This document shows positions 25,401 through 38,200 of a DNA stretch of 64,000 nt, in pieces. The DNA lies in the NCBI GenBank assembly GCA_023374025.1, contig SIJG01000017.1:1007671-1071670 (forward strand). Reading direction: 5' to 3'. Under the pieces are notes generated by a model. That model worked only from the letters and a program-made list of their open reading frames with translations. It had not been told where the DNA came from and ran no database searches. Source of the stretch: Heterodera schachtii. Its lineage: Eukaryota > Nematoda > Chromadorea > Rhabditida > Heteroderidae. The translations under genes and the position numbers were made by a program. The first letter of the stretch is position 1; every line of letters begins with the position of its first letter.

Positions 25401-26098
25401 TCACATGTCAATGAATGTTTTCAACCATTTGGCGCCTCCAAAGGCCAAAGTTGCGCTGAATACGCTGCCCAAAAGCAGCGGAAAAGTGCCAAACGACGAA
25501 AGGCGCAGCGACGAATTGCATCCGTCGCCGTAACAGCAGCAAAACGCTGAAGGGAGACAAAATGCCAAAAATGGGAAAAAAATGCCGAAAAACTCACTCT
25601 GAGGCGGGTAGGAGGAGGTGTTCTGACAACTGTAACCACTCATCTGAAGGGACAATGAAAAGAGTCAATCCCCGCCAAAAAGTGCCATGGAACGGACTGA
25701 CTCACCATGGTACAATTATTGGACTGACAAGCGCGGGTGACCAATCCTTGGCTGTAATCCACTGAAAAGAGGAGTTTACAGTATGAATGACCAATGCGGG
25801 ACCAACCGACCCGATTTAATGCAGGACAATCCCATCATGGGACAGTCGGTGGGCGACCCTTGGACGGGTTGCATCAGAGTGCTTTGGGTCTGAAAGTGAA
25901 CGATGGATGAGAAATGTGGCCAACGGCGGAAGTTGGCTTGGCACCTGATAGCATCGGAAGCGCCGTTGTGCCAAGCATTTGGTCCAAAAACAGAACACTG
26001 AGCAAACAAAGCGTGGCCAAGGGAATGGCGGACGAACGGACGGCCAACGGACCCATCCCCGGCACGGATTTGCACTGTTTGCCTCGGACGGAATGCAT
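25401..26098 (-). CDS. Putative Ly6/uPAR-like small secreted, GPI-anchored protein
   Basis: A short multi-exon gene. The first exon encodes a signal peptide (MGPLAVRSSAIPLATLCLLS..., about 26056). Later exons give TDCPMMGLSCIK, DYSQGLVTRACQSNNCTM, MSGYSCQNTSSYPPQ and FCCCYGDGCNSS. The closing CC-x(2-3)-D/G-x-CN is the hallmark end of a Ly6/uPAR three-finger domain. The C-terminus is hydrophobic (FGTFPLLLGSVFSATLAF), as in a GPI signal. Three of the four junctions join in frame. The first intron is unresolved: a clean in-frame join needs a donor inside the signal peptide (AGT|GTTCTG). Probably a cell-surface or secreted protein; no specific ligand is inferred. Confidence 0.5.
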
Positions 26099-26107
26099 TT
26101 GATCAGA

Positions 26108-26136
26108 GAGAGAGAGAGAGAGAAAGAGAGATTAAG
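26108..26136. repeat. GA microsatellite
   Basis: An (AG)n run directly upstream of the Ly6-like gene start. It is on the 5' side of the gene because the gene is on the minus strand. Confidence 0.85.
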
Positions 26137-28599
26137 CAGCGGTGGTCAGACGGTTACTGTATATGGTAAAAAAACACAATGTTAAATTGGAAAAAGGTAC
26201 AGTAAAGTAAATATACTGTAAGATTAAATGTTTCATTTTGTAATAAAATGTATTTGATTAAATAAATTTAAACGTTTATTGGTAAATGCTTTTGTAATAA
26301 TAAATGTGATATTATACACAAAAAGTGGGTTTACGAAAGAGTGCGTTTATTCGCATTTTCTGCTGCGGAGCATTTCTTTCATCAGTTTCACAGATTGGCC
26401 AATGCGGCACAATGAATGGCACACAAAAAGAGACTTATAAACGAAATTAGCGGGGGGGGGGTGACTTGGCAATGGCATTGGCATGGCTTCTCGAGTGAAT
26501 GAATGAATAATGTGCGCGGCTTTGTGCCGCTCCGCTGAGGGTAAACTTGTTTTGTCTCATATGCTCATTATCCCACTCTTCTGCGGGTACTGTGCTCGTT
26601 GCGCGGGGCCTTTCCTTCATTTTCGTCTTGGCAACCGATGATTGCCAATTTAAATGGCCTCTCACTAATTTGTAGTCAAGAGTTATGTGGGGCATCATCA
26701 AATAGGGGGGGGGGGACGGAGGACACGAGTGAGAAGCAACAGGTGGAGAAGAAGCCAACCAAAAATGGGAGGAAAAGCGAAAAGGGAGAGAAATGGCCAC
26801 GGTGAGGGAGGAAAAAGCCAAACGGAGACCGATTCAAAGAGAAAGAACCAAAGATTGACCAGATGAAAAGAAAAGCCGAAGAATGATCGGATGAAAAGGA
26901 AAAGCCAGACGGAAGCCCTAACAGTGATCAGATGAACGCAAAAGGCAAACAAATAATATGGGAACGGTGGCCAATTCAAGGCTAAATATTTGTGCATTTT
27001 AAGTGAGTGTAAAAATAAATTTCCAAATTGACGCTTCTCCGTTTACATTTTTCGTTATTTTTTGTGCAAATAAACAAACCAAAAACTAATTGAAATATTT
27101 ATTTGCATTTATATTTAATTACCCCTTTTCAAATGTGAATGAAAAAGCAATGTTTTATAAGGCACTTTATTCGTTACGCCTTAAGCTGATTTGAAAAGCA
27201 AACGAACATTGGCAATTGAATTGTTTTTTGACTTTCGACGTTCACTCGGAAAATGAAAGCAATTAAAACTGAATTAAATATTAAAATTATTAAATTAAAA
27301 TTGTGTATAAAAAAAAGCCAAAGTAAGACAAAAAAATAGTCGATTTGCCATGTGTGTCTTTTTTTCTTCAATTGGTGAAATTAACTTTTTAATCCCACTC
27401 CCATCGGTTCATTTTTGCCTCCAGTCAGTGCCGTGCCGTCGCCGTCGGTGCTATATTGTCTCCAGTTCAGCTTTGGTCACTGATCTGTGCCGTGCCATTC
27501 GCTCCATTCGTTTTTCTCCTTTTTTCCTCTTTATTTTGACCTCATTTTTATGGATGATCAGAAAAGTGGCATGACTATGTTATCACAAAATAAATATTAA
27601 AACTTTGTTTACCAGATTAGCTTATCACTCCAAATTTATCCCTTCCTTAATGTCTCTATTAATTAATGTCAATTAATTACCTTTTTACACTTCTTCCGTT
27701 CCCGAAATTCTGTCTAATCAACCAACAAATTGATTTATACCGAGGAGAGTTATAAGCGGAGCATTCATGACACATTAATGTTCATTAACACAAATAAACA
27801 GCCAATTAAGAACAGAGCGAAGGAAAGGGGAGAGAAGGGAAAGAAAAGGAAGACGAAGTGATTGACAGTCATTATGAGGTGATTAGGCAAAACTGAAGGA
27901 CAACAAAAACAATAACTTTCCCCCTTATTTGTCCCCTTAACCTCCTCCCCTTCTTCCTCCCCATTTCCCCTCTCTTTCCCCTCTTTTCCCTTTCCTCTCT
28001 CCCCCCTTTTTTCCCCTCTCTTTCCCCTCTTTTCCCTTTCCTCTCTCCCCCCTTTTTTCCCCTCTCTTTCCCCTCTTTTCCCTTTCCTCTCTCCCCCCTT
28101 TTTTCCCCTCTCTTTCCCCTCTTTTCCCTTTCCTCTCTCCCCCCTTTTTTTCCCCCGTTTCCCCTCTTTTCCCTTTCCTCTCTCCCCTCCCCCTTTCCCC
28201 CGTTTCCCCTCTTTTCCCTTTATTCTTGTGATGGCCGCCCTTTGATCAAAATCTAACAAATAAGCGATCGGAGGTGGACTTTTATTGGATTTGTTCGTTG
28301 ATGCGCGAAATTGGCGAGAGACAACAGCAAACGTCGGGAGGGAGGGGGGGGGGGAGACAGTGATTGGGCCAACAGATCGACGAACGGCTGATTGGTTCTG
28401 CTGATGCGTTTATTTCTCTCCAATTAATTGTCCCTTTTTCTGTCCATTTAAAATAATGTCAAAGCGCAAAAACACTTTTAATGTCCCATTAATGGTGGAC
28501 TATTTTAATGGTTTTCACTTTTACTTATTTATTTGTTCATTCCGTTTTATTTTTTCTTTTGAATTTATTTTCGTATGCCATCGATGGAACGAAATAAAA
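26137..28599. other. Intergenic, low-complexity region
   Basis: Contains poly-G runs at about 26452 and 26705, AT-rich segments at 27000-27350, a minisatellite (listed separately) and a poly-G run at about 28347. A minus-strand open frame at 26447-26821 has mixed composition (for example SSVAKTKMKERPRATSTVPA), but no homology, start context or splice structure supports it. No gene is called. Confidence 0.4.
27967..28222. repeat. 46-bp pyrimidine-rich minisatellite
   Basis: The unit CCCCTCTCTTTCCCCTCTTT continuing to CTCTCCCCCCTTTTTT repeats at 27967, 28013, 28059 and 28105, then degenerates to about 28222. The strand is almost purely pyrimidine, so triplex formation is conceivable. The complementary strand gives a long Lys/Gly/Glu-rich open frame that is an artefact. 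Confidence 0.9.
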
Positions 28600-31500
28600 A
28601 TGGCAGCGATTTATTGGCGGAAAGTGGCGGAAAAAACGGGACGGAAGACGAGTTCGTTGCTGGGCCGTTTTGTGGCCAACAAAGAGCAGTCGAATTTCGG
28701 GCGCGAAGGATCGGCCGGGGGACCGGAGGAGTGCAATATGCTAACGGACGCACTGCTAATGCCGCAAAATGTGAACTTGGGAAGCCAATGCGAAAGTCAG
28801 TCATCGGCTAATTTGGGAATTGTAGGGCAAAAAGGGAAAAGGAAAAAGCCGAAAGGCATTCACAGCCAATGAAACATTGGCAAAGGGTTAAAAAGGCAAA
28901 AGTGGGCCGAGAGTCACTCTCGAACAGCAAGGGATTGGCAAAATGTGTTTTGAAAAAAGGTCCGATTGACAATGTTCGGCGTCTGCTCGAGTCGAACGGC
29001 TGCTGCGAGTGCAGTTCGATGGGCGAACATTCGCAGACGGACCACAGCCATCGGAATGCCCTCTTCTGCGAAATGCTTTATCTGAACACGGAATTGGCTG
29101 AACGAGTCGTCGAAAGTGGCGAAGGAAGTGCCGAAACGGCGGCCAGTCCAATGGCACTGGCAAATATTCAGCAAACGCTCTTTTGGCAACAGACGCACCG
29201 GTCGGCATTATCCAGCATGGAAAAGCACTCTAATGTGGCACGGTCAGATGGATTAAGTTGGAGCAGTGCGTTGAGGGCGCCGGCACGCGCCTTTCCAAGC
29301 CGTACATCTCTCTGCTGAGCATTTACCCTTTGCTGCAACTCAAACACTGCTTCCGCCGTGGCGTCGTACTGCTGGAAAGCGGTGCCAATTCGTTCATCCG
29401 CTTATGCGATTTGCTGGTGGACGAATGGACGCACAGCGGACAATTGGGAGAAGATATGGCCAACTTGGTGAAGGACATCATTTACGCACCGAAGCTGCAC
29501 CTGAACCAGGGGAAACTGCGCAAAGTGAACGAATCGAACGGTAAATTTAAAACAGATGGAAGGAGAGGAGAGAGTATGGAAAACATAGAGAAAGAGAGAG
29601 GAGAAGAAAGAGACAACCAAATGGAGAGAAGACGGGAAATATAGAGAAAGAGAGAGGAGAAGAAAGAGACAACCAAATGGAGAGAAGACGGGAAATATAG
29701 AGAAAGAGAGAGGAGAAGAAAGAGACAATCAAATGGAGAGAAGACGGGAAATGTAGATAGACACAGAGGGAAAGGAGGGATAAAAGAAAAGATGACAGAG
29801 AGATTAAGACAGTTTTGGGAGACTCTTTGTTGATTTAGGCTATTTTCGAAATGCAAGTTACACAACGGATTCGATGCAGTCCGGTGTCCATTTGTCCGCT
29901 TCGTCGAGCAGCGGATCATCGACCGAGAACACTCGGCACGAAAATGTGTGTTTCTAACTGAATTAGTTGAATAAATCGGCTTTATCATTCATTGGATATC
30001 CTTTTATGTTGCGCTTTTTCACGTGTTTAGGCTGATGAGCGACTTTTGAAGAAATTGCCGCCAAACGTCGAATCGGCTGCCCTTTTGGTCCGTTCGTCCC
30101 AATTCGATCAGTTTTTCTCTGATCTCCAATTTTCTTCAGGTGGCTAATGTCAGTGCTTTGGACCGTCCGTTGAGTGCTTTTGTCCGTCTTAAATACCCAA
30201 CCGTATGCTTTTTTTTACTCATTAGTGGCCAATTTGTCCCCTCTTTCAGTTGCTTCATCCCGAATTGCCCGATCACCCAATTCCCGTCCGTTTCATTTAT
30301 GTGTTGCTCAACCCAATGGACAATTACCCAAATGAGACAATAAACATCGGTCGGGCGATGGGTGCGCTTTTGTCGGATGAGGTCGAAAATGAATAGGACA
30401 ATTAGCGACGGATCCGGGGAAAAAATAGAAAATTATATTTCCAAAAATAAAAAACATTAATGAATCTGTGCAAGTTAGCATTTGTCCACCAATTATCACT
30501 GATTTGGCATCCCCTGACTTTGTTTTTTCGACTTCATTAATTAAATAAATTAATTTTATTTTGACCCAATTAATCTCAGCTCCGTCTCTAATTTCTTAAT
30601 TTGAATACTTTTGCCAAATTTCGTCAGATTTTCCAATCGGTCGCCTTTCATTGTTTGGAGCGCCACACTTTGTCGGATGCGGTCGACGAATTTCTGTCCC
30701 AAATTGTTCTCATTCCGCCAGGCAATTGTTCGCTCGAAACGCGATGGAAGCCGGCGGACAGAGACGCGGGAGGGGCGGTCAGAAAAAGGGCGAAAACTCA
30801 AAAAGGAAAATTGGCGCGCGTTTAGACGGTACGCCACGTCGGAATGCTTTACGCCAATTACACCCAATCAGTGGACGAATTGCCCTCCTCATTTGCACCG
30901 TTTGTGCCCAGTGAATACAGCACCAGCACCAAAGAGGCGGCAGCCGCCTCTCGGCACTTGCAATTGGCCCATCTCAACGCGGACGCACGGCCTTACCGTA
31001 CCGGGAGACTTTTCGGTGGACTGATGGCCGACATACGGTGGGATTGGGGAAAAACAAAAATAAATTATATTCCAACATATAATTTATATAATTATCCCAA
31101 ATATAATTACCTCCCCCCCCCCCTTTCTTCATCAGGTGCAAATTGCCTTGGTTTCCGTCGGATTTCTCGGATTTCTTCCGCGGCCGTCTCAGCCAATCCC
31201 TCGCCGCCACCATCCTCTTATTCTTCGCCAATCTGTCCAATATAATCACTTTCGGCGCCATTATGGAGCGGTCTTTCCACCATCAAATTGCTTCCATTGA
31301 AAATACGTTTGAAAATTACAGAATTAAATTACTCATAGTTGTTCTCCTAAATTAATTAACCCAACTAATTAATTAATTAATTACCCCAATTAATTTGCTA
31401 ATTAATTGTCTCTCTCTTTTCACATATAATTTGTGGCGCTCTGTCCGGCCTTCTCTTTGGCCTATTCAGTGGGCAACCGCTGAGTTTGTTTCCCTAATTC

Positions 31501-34121
31501 TGTCAATGTTCTCTCCCGTCCTTCAGATGTTCTGTCCGCCACCGGTCCCACTTTGATCTTTGAGAAAATTCTTTTTGATTTTTGCACGTAATTTTTCAAT
31601 TTTTTTTTTTAATTTCCGCCATTTCCGCCCTTCCCTTTCAGTACCAATCATTGGGAGTTTCTGCCTTTTCGCTTTTACGTCGGCCTTTGGATGTGCTTTT
31701 ACCTGATCATTTTGGTGGCCACCGATGCGTCCGCGTTGGTCGCACTGATCACTCGCTTCACTGAGGAGGCATTTGCCACTCTGATCTCGATCGTGTTCAT
31801 CATCCAAGCATTCGAGAAGTTGTTCGAGATCAGTTACGAGGCACCGATCACCCGACAGCCCCAGGCAATGAGATCAAATTGAGAAAAGGAAGAACATTTT
31901 TTGAAGGAAGTGCTTCACTCGGCGTGTTATTGCATCATCCAAACGGAGGAGTTAAGGCCATTCTTTCCTTTTTCAGTAAAATGCAATCGAAAAGCATCGG
32001 ATTGCCCCGAAAGCATCATAAAAAAGTGATTAAAAAGAATGACCGTATCCAATTTTAGTGGAATTCGACCGTCTACAAAAATTTGAGCGTTGGCGTCAGT
32101 CGTTGCCATGAATTGGGTAAGTGAAATTGGCCATATTTAATGATTGGCCAATACTTTTCCTTTCCGTTCATTCGCAGGGGGCGAACCCCAGGGATTGCAG
32201 TGTTATTTCAAGCCGGATGTGTACATGTGATGATGATGAACTCGGCATTTTGGCTTCACCGTCCCGTCCCTCTTCAGGTTCTCCATCATCCTCACCTTCG
32301 GCACTTTTCTGATCGCCTTTTCTTTGAATGGTTTCCGTCGTTCGCGTTATTTCTCTTTCCGAGTAAAACTCCCCCCCCCCCAAAAAATGCCCTTTTTCGT
32401 CCTAATTACACAGTTTCGCAATTTGATCTCCGACTTTGGCGTTCTGATCGCCATCGTTTCCTTTACTCTGCTCACTTATCTGATCGGACTCGAAGTGCCG
32501 TCTTTGAAAGTGCCGGCCAGCATCAGAGTAAAAAGCCCAGAAGGGCTCATCAAAAACTTATGTATTCTGCTCGTTATTCCAGCCGACCATGGACAGGGAG
32601 TGGATTGTCGATTTCACCAACATCGAGGGATACCATGTCGTGTTGGTACTGTATGGGTTGGCATTGCGTTGGCTTCTCGTCGCCCCCCCCCCCCTTTCCC
32701 TGAACATTCATTTAAAACGCGTAATTTCCTTCAGATCGCTTCTATGCCCGCCTTGTTCTACACTATTTTGGTTATGATGGACCAGCAAATCACAGCAGTG
32801 ATCATCAATCGGAAGGACAACAAATTGAAGGTGGGCGAAGAGAAATGCCAATCTTTTGCTGATTGATTGCCATTCGGTGCCAACTCAGAAAGGCGGCGGA
32901 TATCACTTGGATTTGCTGATTATCAGGTGGGTTGACTATTGATCAGAACGACCAGCAGCTGATCTTCCGCTGATTGATCACTTCAGTTTGCTCGTCCTCA
33001 TCTGTTCCTTTCTTGGCCTTCCCTTTTACGTTGCCGCCACTGTGCTCAGTGTGATGCATGTGGAGGTGAAATTAATTAATGAACCAATTCATTTGCTAAT
33101 CGCTGAGTGATTGCCAATTTGAGTCTCTCAAAGAAAACGGCGATTGTACGGTGCCCGGGGAACGACAAAAGTTGCTTGGTGTTAAGTGAGCCATTTACAA
33201 TGATAAATCTGTTAAATGGACAATTGAGTCCAATTTCCAAATCCCCCCCCCCCCCCAGGGAACAGCGATTGTCCGCCATTCTCTCCCACATTTTTATCGG
33301 CTGTTCTGTGTTTCTGACCCCTCTTGTCAAAGTCTGTTTATCCCTATCCACTTTTTCTCCCTGACTTTGCTTTAAAAGGTCGTGCCTTTGCCTGTCCTCA
33401 CCGGCATTTTCCTTTATATGGGCGTCGTCTCTCTCATCGGCCAACAATTTGTCCAACGCATCGCTTTGCTTTTTATGCCGGTCAAATACCAAGTGAAAAA
33501 GCACCAAAAGAGTGTTTGAGCAATAAACAAATAATTAAGCCGGATTACGTGTGGCTGAGAAATGTGCCGACCAAACGCATTCACACATTCACAAGGTTCA
33601 ACTCCTTCCCATCCCCACCGCCCATTCACTCACTCCCCTCCTCTCTTTTTCCCTCTCCCCCCCCCACTTTCCCTCCGCTACAGTACACTTCTCTCTTGCC
33701 CCCCCCCCACAGTATTCAACTGCTTAGCATTGGCATTCTATTCGCTGTCAAATACTCCTCCACCACTTTGTCCATGCTTTTCCCTCTGATGGTCTGTCAT
33801 TGGCTTAACATAATGTCTTATCATTTTCTCTTTGATCAGTTGGTGTTCACTGTCCTGATCAGAATGCTATTACTCTCGCGCATTTTCACTCCGAAGGAAT
33901 TAAAGGCATTGGACGACGAATTGCCACAATTTGGAGAAGTGATCAGAGTCAGAAGCAATCGGCCGATTCATTTGCCACCGAATGGCAACGGCGGAGAGGC
34001 GGAGGAAGAACCCTTGAGGGGAGAGGAAGAGGAGCGAAAGAGAACGGGGGAGGGAGAGAATGCAGAGAAAGAGAGACAAACGGAGAAAAAGACGGAGGAA
34101 AAGCGGACAAATGGAGAATAA
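28600..34121 (+). CDS. abts-like: SLC4-family bicarbonate transporter / anion exchanger
   Basis: Plasma-membrane bicarbonate transporter. Cytoplasmic domain: [10 protein letters not shown] (about 29060), FWQQTHR joined by a 47-nt intron (29201-29247) to [67 protein letters not shown] and [16 protein letters not shown]. Membrane domain: [11 protein letters not shown] (about 31010), [34 protein letters not shown] (about 31535), [60 protein letters not shown] (about 32760), [49 protein letters not shown] and [17 protein letters not shown]. It ends in a long Glu/Lys/Arg-rich tail. The order and motifs are unmistakable for SLC4; whether it is Na+-coupled or a pure Cl-/HCO3- exchanger is not decided. 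The N-terminus is uncertain: the ATG at 28600 needs a 44-nt intron at about 28822-28865. Confidence 0.88.
29581..29748. repeat. 56-bp tandem repeat, three copies, intronic
   Basis: Three nearly identical purine-rich 56-bp units start at 29581, 29637 and 29693 (AAAYATAGAGAAAGAGAGAG...GACGGG). They differ by one or two bases and sit in an SLC4 intron right after the exon ending KVNESNG. Confidence 0.92.
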
Positions 34122-34794
34122 TTAGAGAATCAGAAAGGGAAGAGAAACAGAGGAGAGGCAGACGGACACAGAACTGACCAAAATGAGCTTTACCAATTCA
34201 CACTTTGAAGAGAAAATTTAAAATTTGAATAATTGAAATGGTTTAAATTAGGAAATAAAAATTGAAGTGAAGAAGTTGAACATTTTGTTCATTTAAAATC
34301 CAATTTTTGCAAGTCATACATTCGGCTTCTGCTGCTCTCAGCTGATGGACAACTCTGCTCAAATAATTTTTCAAAAATTATTATTTTTTAATAATTTTAA
34401 TTATAATATATTTTAATATTGTTTGAAATGATAGAACCAGGTGATGAAAGATTAAAAAGAAGCAAATTTATATTTGTGAAATTTAACGAAGCTAGTAACG
34501 AAAGGCAAGTGTTAAATTAAAAAAAAAAGTTTATTCTTAACAAACATTAGAAAATATTTTTAGTTTATTTAATGTTAATTTTATTTATTAATTATATTTC
34601 AATTTTATAATGATTCTGAATTGTCAGTCAGCCGAGTTTTCCTCAGCTGATTGGTCCTGACGCGACACATTCCATTTCAATCATTTGATTAAGTAATTAA
34701 TTGGTCATTTGCTATAATGTAATCAATCGGTGCAACCGTTAAACATTTACTGATTACCATTCATTAAATCATTATCATTACTCACTTCTCTCCT
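34122..34794. other. Intergenic / 3' UTR of the SLC4 gene
   Basis: Starts purine-rich, then AT-rich with AATAAA-like sites near 34254. Nothing else is recognisable. Confidence 0.4.
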
Positions 34795-35080
34795 CTCCAG
34801 CAGAGACGGTCCCAGCATTCCGTCCGGGGGGGGGGGAGGGGGGGTACCGCCCATCACATTTTTTGCGGCGCTTTTCCAAAAAAAATTTTCGGAAAAATTT
34901 TGCGAAATTTTTAGAACATTTTGGGTAAGGTAATTCTTGGAGCGGCTGCCAACCAGGAAGATCGAAATTTTTCAGCAAAAATACTATTTTTTCCTTAAAA
35001 ATTTCGAGTGTTGAGGGGTCTTGGGGGGGGGGGGGGTGGTACGTACCCCCCCCCCCCCACCGTCCCTAGGACTATCCTTG
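34795..35080. mobile_element. Dispersed GC-tipped element, copy 2 (shorter)
   Basis: The block order is the same as at 1370-1800: GAGACGGTCCCAGCATT, poly-G, GGGGTACCGCCC, a T-rich interior with GCGGCGCTTTTCC and ATACTATTTTTTCCTTAAA, then TTGGGG, poly-G, GTACGTACC, poly-C and ACCGTCCCTAGGAC. It is about 150 bp shorter than copy 1 and intergenic, upstream of the selenium-binding protein gene. Two diverged copies 33 kb apart indicate a dispersed family. Confidence 0.62.
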
Positions 35081-35215
35081 CTCCCCTCCCCTCCCCTCCC
35101 CTTCATCTCATTTGCCAGCCAATTAATTATATTCATTGTTTCTAATCCCATGACAACGCTATTTTTCTAATTTCCCTGTTGCTTTTCCATTACATTTTTT
35201 TTCTTCGTTTTGCCA

Positions 35216-38200
35216 ATGTCCCATCCGAAATGCCCCCAGGGCTGTCCCCCGCCATCGCTTGGCCCCGGCTACAAATCACCGCTCGACGCCTTCCGAAATG
35301 GGCCACGTGAGAAAGTGCTGTTCGTCACCTGTCCGAGTGTGGCCCCAACAGAAGTGGCCGATTCGGTGGCCACGGTCGACGTCGACCCGAAAAGTGCGAC
35401 CTTTTGTCAGGTTTTGTTAAAGAAGACAAACGATCGACGGAATGACGGACAAAAGGCCAACTCACAAATCAGGTGATCGCACAAGTGCAGCTGCCCCATT
35501 TGGGCGACGAAGTCCACCACAGCGGGTGGAACGTGTGCTCGTCCTGCCACGGCGACACGCACCTGCACAGGACGCATTTGATGTTGCCATGTCTGAACAG
35601 TTCGCGCATTTACACGCTGAACGTCTCCGACCCGCGGTCGCCGAAAATTGACAAAGTCGGGCCAACGAAATGCCAAATTAATGCTAAAAATTTTGCAGAT
35701 TGTTGAAGCCGAAGAACTGGCAAAGTTTGGCGTCACTTTCCCCCACACGGCGCATTGTTTGGCGGACGGAAAAGTGATGGTGAGCACATTGGGAGACGAA
35801 CAATTGGACGGACGGGGTGAGAACAGAACATTGGGAATGAATGTGATCAGTCAATTGGCAATTTGTGTGAAGGTGATTTCATTCTTTTGGACGGCGCCAC
35901 ATTTAGTCCAATTGGCAAATGGCCAGCGGACGGAAACGGCACGCGATTCGGTTACGATTTTTGGTGGGAAAGTGCCAATGCAATTAGTTATTCTCAATGC
36001 ATAAACGAATGAATGCCAAAGGTACCAACCGCGACAGAATCTGATGATCAGCACAGAATGGGGCACGCCCAGCGAAATTCGCAAGGGATTCGACCCATCG
36101 GACGTTGCCAAAGGCAAGCGATTGGTGCCACATTTTACCATTGGCAGTCCAAATGACCAATTAACATTGGCTTGGCAAACACTGATCCTTTCCAATCATT
36201 GCTGACCTTTGTCAGGTTCCTATGGCAATTCTGTCCACATTTGGGATTGGCAGCGCCGTCTTCTCACTCAATCCATTGAACTTCCGTCGCCGGAAGGCCA
36301 AATTCCGCTGGAAGTGCGCTTTATGCACAACCCAAATGAGGCGACAGCTTTTGTCGGCACGGCACTCGGCTCGGCGATTTTCCATTTCTGGAGGGACCCA
36401 AACAAATCGCAGACAGAGAAAATAGTCAGAAATGAAATTGAATTGACAAGACTCTTGAAATTTGTTTGCCCTCCAATTTTAGCAAATGTGCCATCGGTTG
36501 GCGGTGGCGGTGCCTCCGAAGAGAGTGCGCGGTTGGGCCATGGATTGGATGCCCGCGTTGGTCACCGACATTTTGCTGTCCATGGACGACCGTTTTCTGT
36601 TCCTTTCGTGTTGGCTTCATGGCGACGTTCGCCAGTACGACATTTCAGACCCATTCGATGTCAAATTAGTCGGACAGGTCGAAAATTAATTTTCGGGAAA
36701 ATTCGGCATCATTTTTTTTTTTTTTTTGCATTTTCAGTGTTTCGTCGGCGGATCAATTCACTCAAAAAGCGGCGTCGAAGTTTTGGAGGACAAAGAACTG
36801 AAGGTGGGCGAGAACAAAGAAAAGCGCAAGTGTTTTTTTTTTGGCCAAAAACGATGGACCATTCATTTGCCGTTAATTAGGTGCATTATTATGCCCTTAG
36901 CAAATGCAACAATTTATTTTCGGCAATTTTTAACCTTTTCAAAACCTAATGATGATCGCTTATGCGGAACAGCTTTAATTGCCCCTCCTCCGAAGTGTTT
37001 CCATTTTCAATTTGACTTTTCCCAGGCCCAACCCGAGCCGCTAATTGTGAAGGGACGTCGCGTGGAGGGGGGCCCACAAATGATGCAGCTAAGCCTGGAC
37101 GGGCGTCGGCTGTACGTGACCAATTCGCTGTATTCCGTGTGGGACGCGCAATTCTATCCGGAACTGATCAAGTCAGTGAGAAGAGAGAGAGAAACTAACA
37201 CATTCAAAACAGACAAAAAGGGAAGAGGGGAAAAGAGGAGGAAAAGAAAAAAAGGGGGAGGGAATAGCAAAAGGAGGGGGAAAAGGCAAAAAAAGAGTGG
37301 AGAAATTGGAAAAAGAGGAGAAAAGAAGAAATGGGAAAAAGAGAGTGGGTGGAGAGAAAAAAAGAAAAATGAGGGACGAAAATTGAAGACAAATGAGAAG
37401 AAAGGGCATTGATTGGCACAGCAAAGGAGGAGAAAATTGAGGAGAAAAGGAGGAGAGAGGTAACCGGGATATTTGAGTGCGTCCAATTCAGTGCCGTCGC
37501 ATGGGTCCAATTCAGTCCCCTTTTTCTTGGCACACTTTTCGGCTGCTGTTCATTTCGTTCAATCATTCGCTTCTCTTTTCACAACTCTTTTCTGCCCTTT
37601 TTCGTCGGATTTTTTGCCGGCGGCGGCGGTGGCGGCGGCGGTTCGTCGTCGTCTTCATCTGTCCAAAAATATGTAATGGCACCAATAAAAACTCAGAAAC
37701 TTACCGTCCAATGAGATCGAACCCTTAATTTGGGAGTTTTGCAACGAAAATGAGCCAATGTTTTTCATTTGTCACTCACCGACATAATCTGATCGACCCA
37801 CAATTGGAGGGCTTCCAAGTTGGCGTCACAATGCTTTTTCGGGTCGTCCAAATTGAGTTGGCTCATGTCAAACCTCAAAATTGAAAATTAATTCCCCCGG
37901 GGGGGGGGGGGGCAAAAAGCGCACCAAATGCCCTCCTTGTCGGAAATGTCGACCAACCAAAATGGAGGAACAGTGAATGAAATTGCAAATTGACGGGGGC
38001 AATGAAAGCAAAGGGTGACAAACCCCGAGCTGAGGGCCTTCCTCAATGTCAATGCCGAACATTTCCTCCCACACGTCCACCATCAGTGGGAATTCGTCTT
38101 AATTTGCTTAATTGTCCTTTGTCGGCCGTCCCTTTGTACCCGGGTCAATTAGCACAATCTCCAGCGTGCCCGCGTGTTCCTGGTTTTCGTCCGCCAATTT

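Noticed and set aside
27765..28259. Long minus-strand frame rich in Lys, Gly, Glu and Arg
   Set aside because: It is the reading of the 46-bp pyrimidine minisatellite; periodic low-complexity sequence with no domain or splice structure.
29195..29260. Apparent frameshift in the SLC4 gene
   Set aside because: A 47-nt GT-AG intron (29201-29247) restores the frame and the family sequence, so it is not a pseudogene.
33324..34121. 265-residue plus-strand frame read as one continuous protein
   Set aside because: Only its last part (from [13 protein letters not shown]) and short pieces are SLC4 coding; the middle is intron with poly-C runs.
37154..37566. Minus-strand Phe/Ser/Leu-rich frames that look like membrane proteins
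   Set aside because: They arise from purine-rich repeats in the SELENBP1-like intron; the calsequestrin stop is already at 37579.
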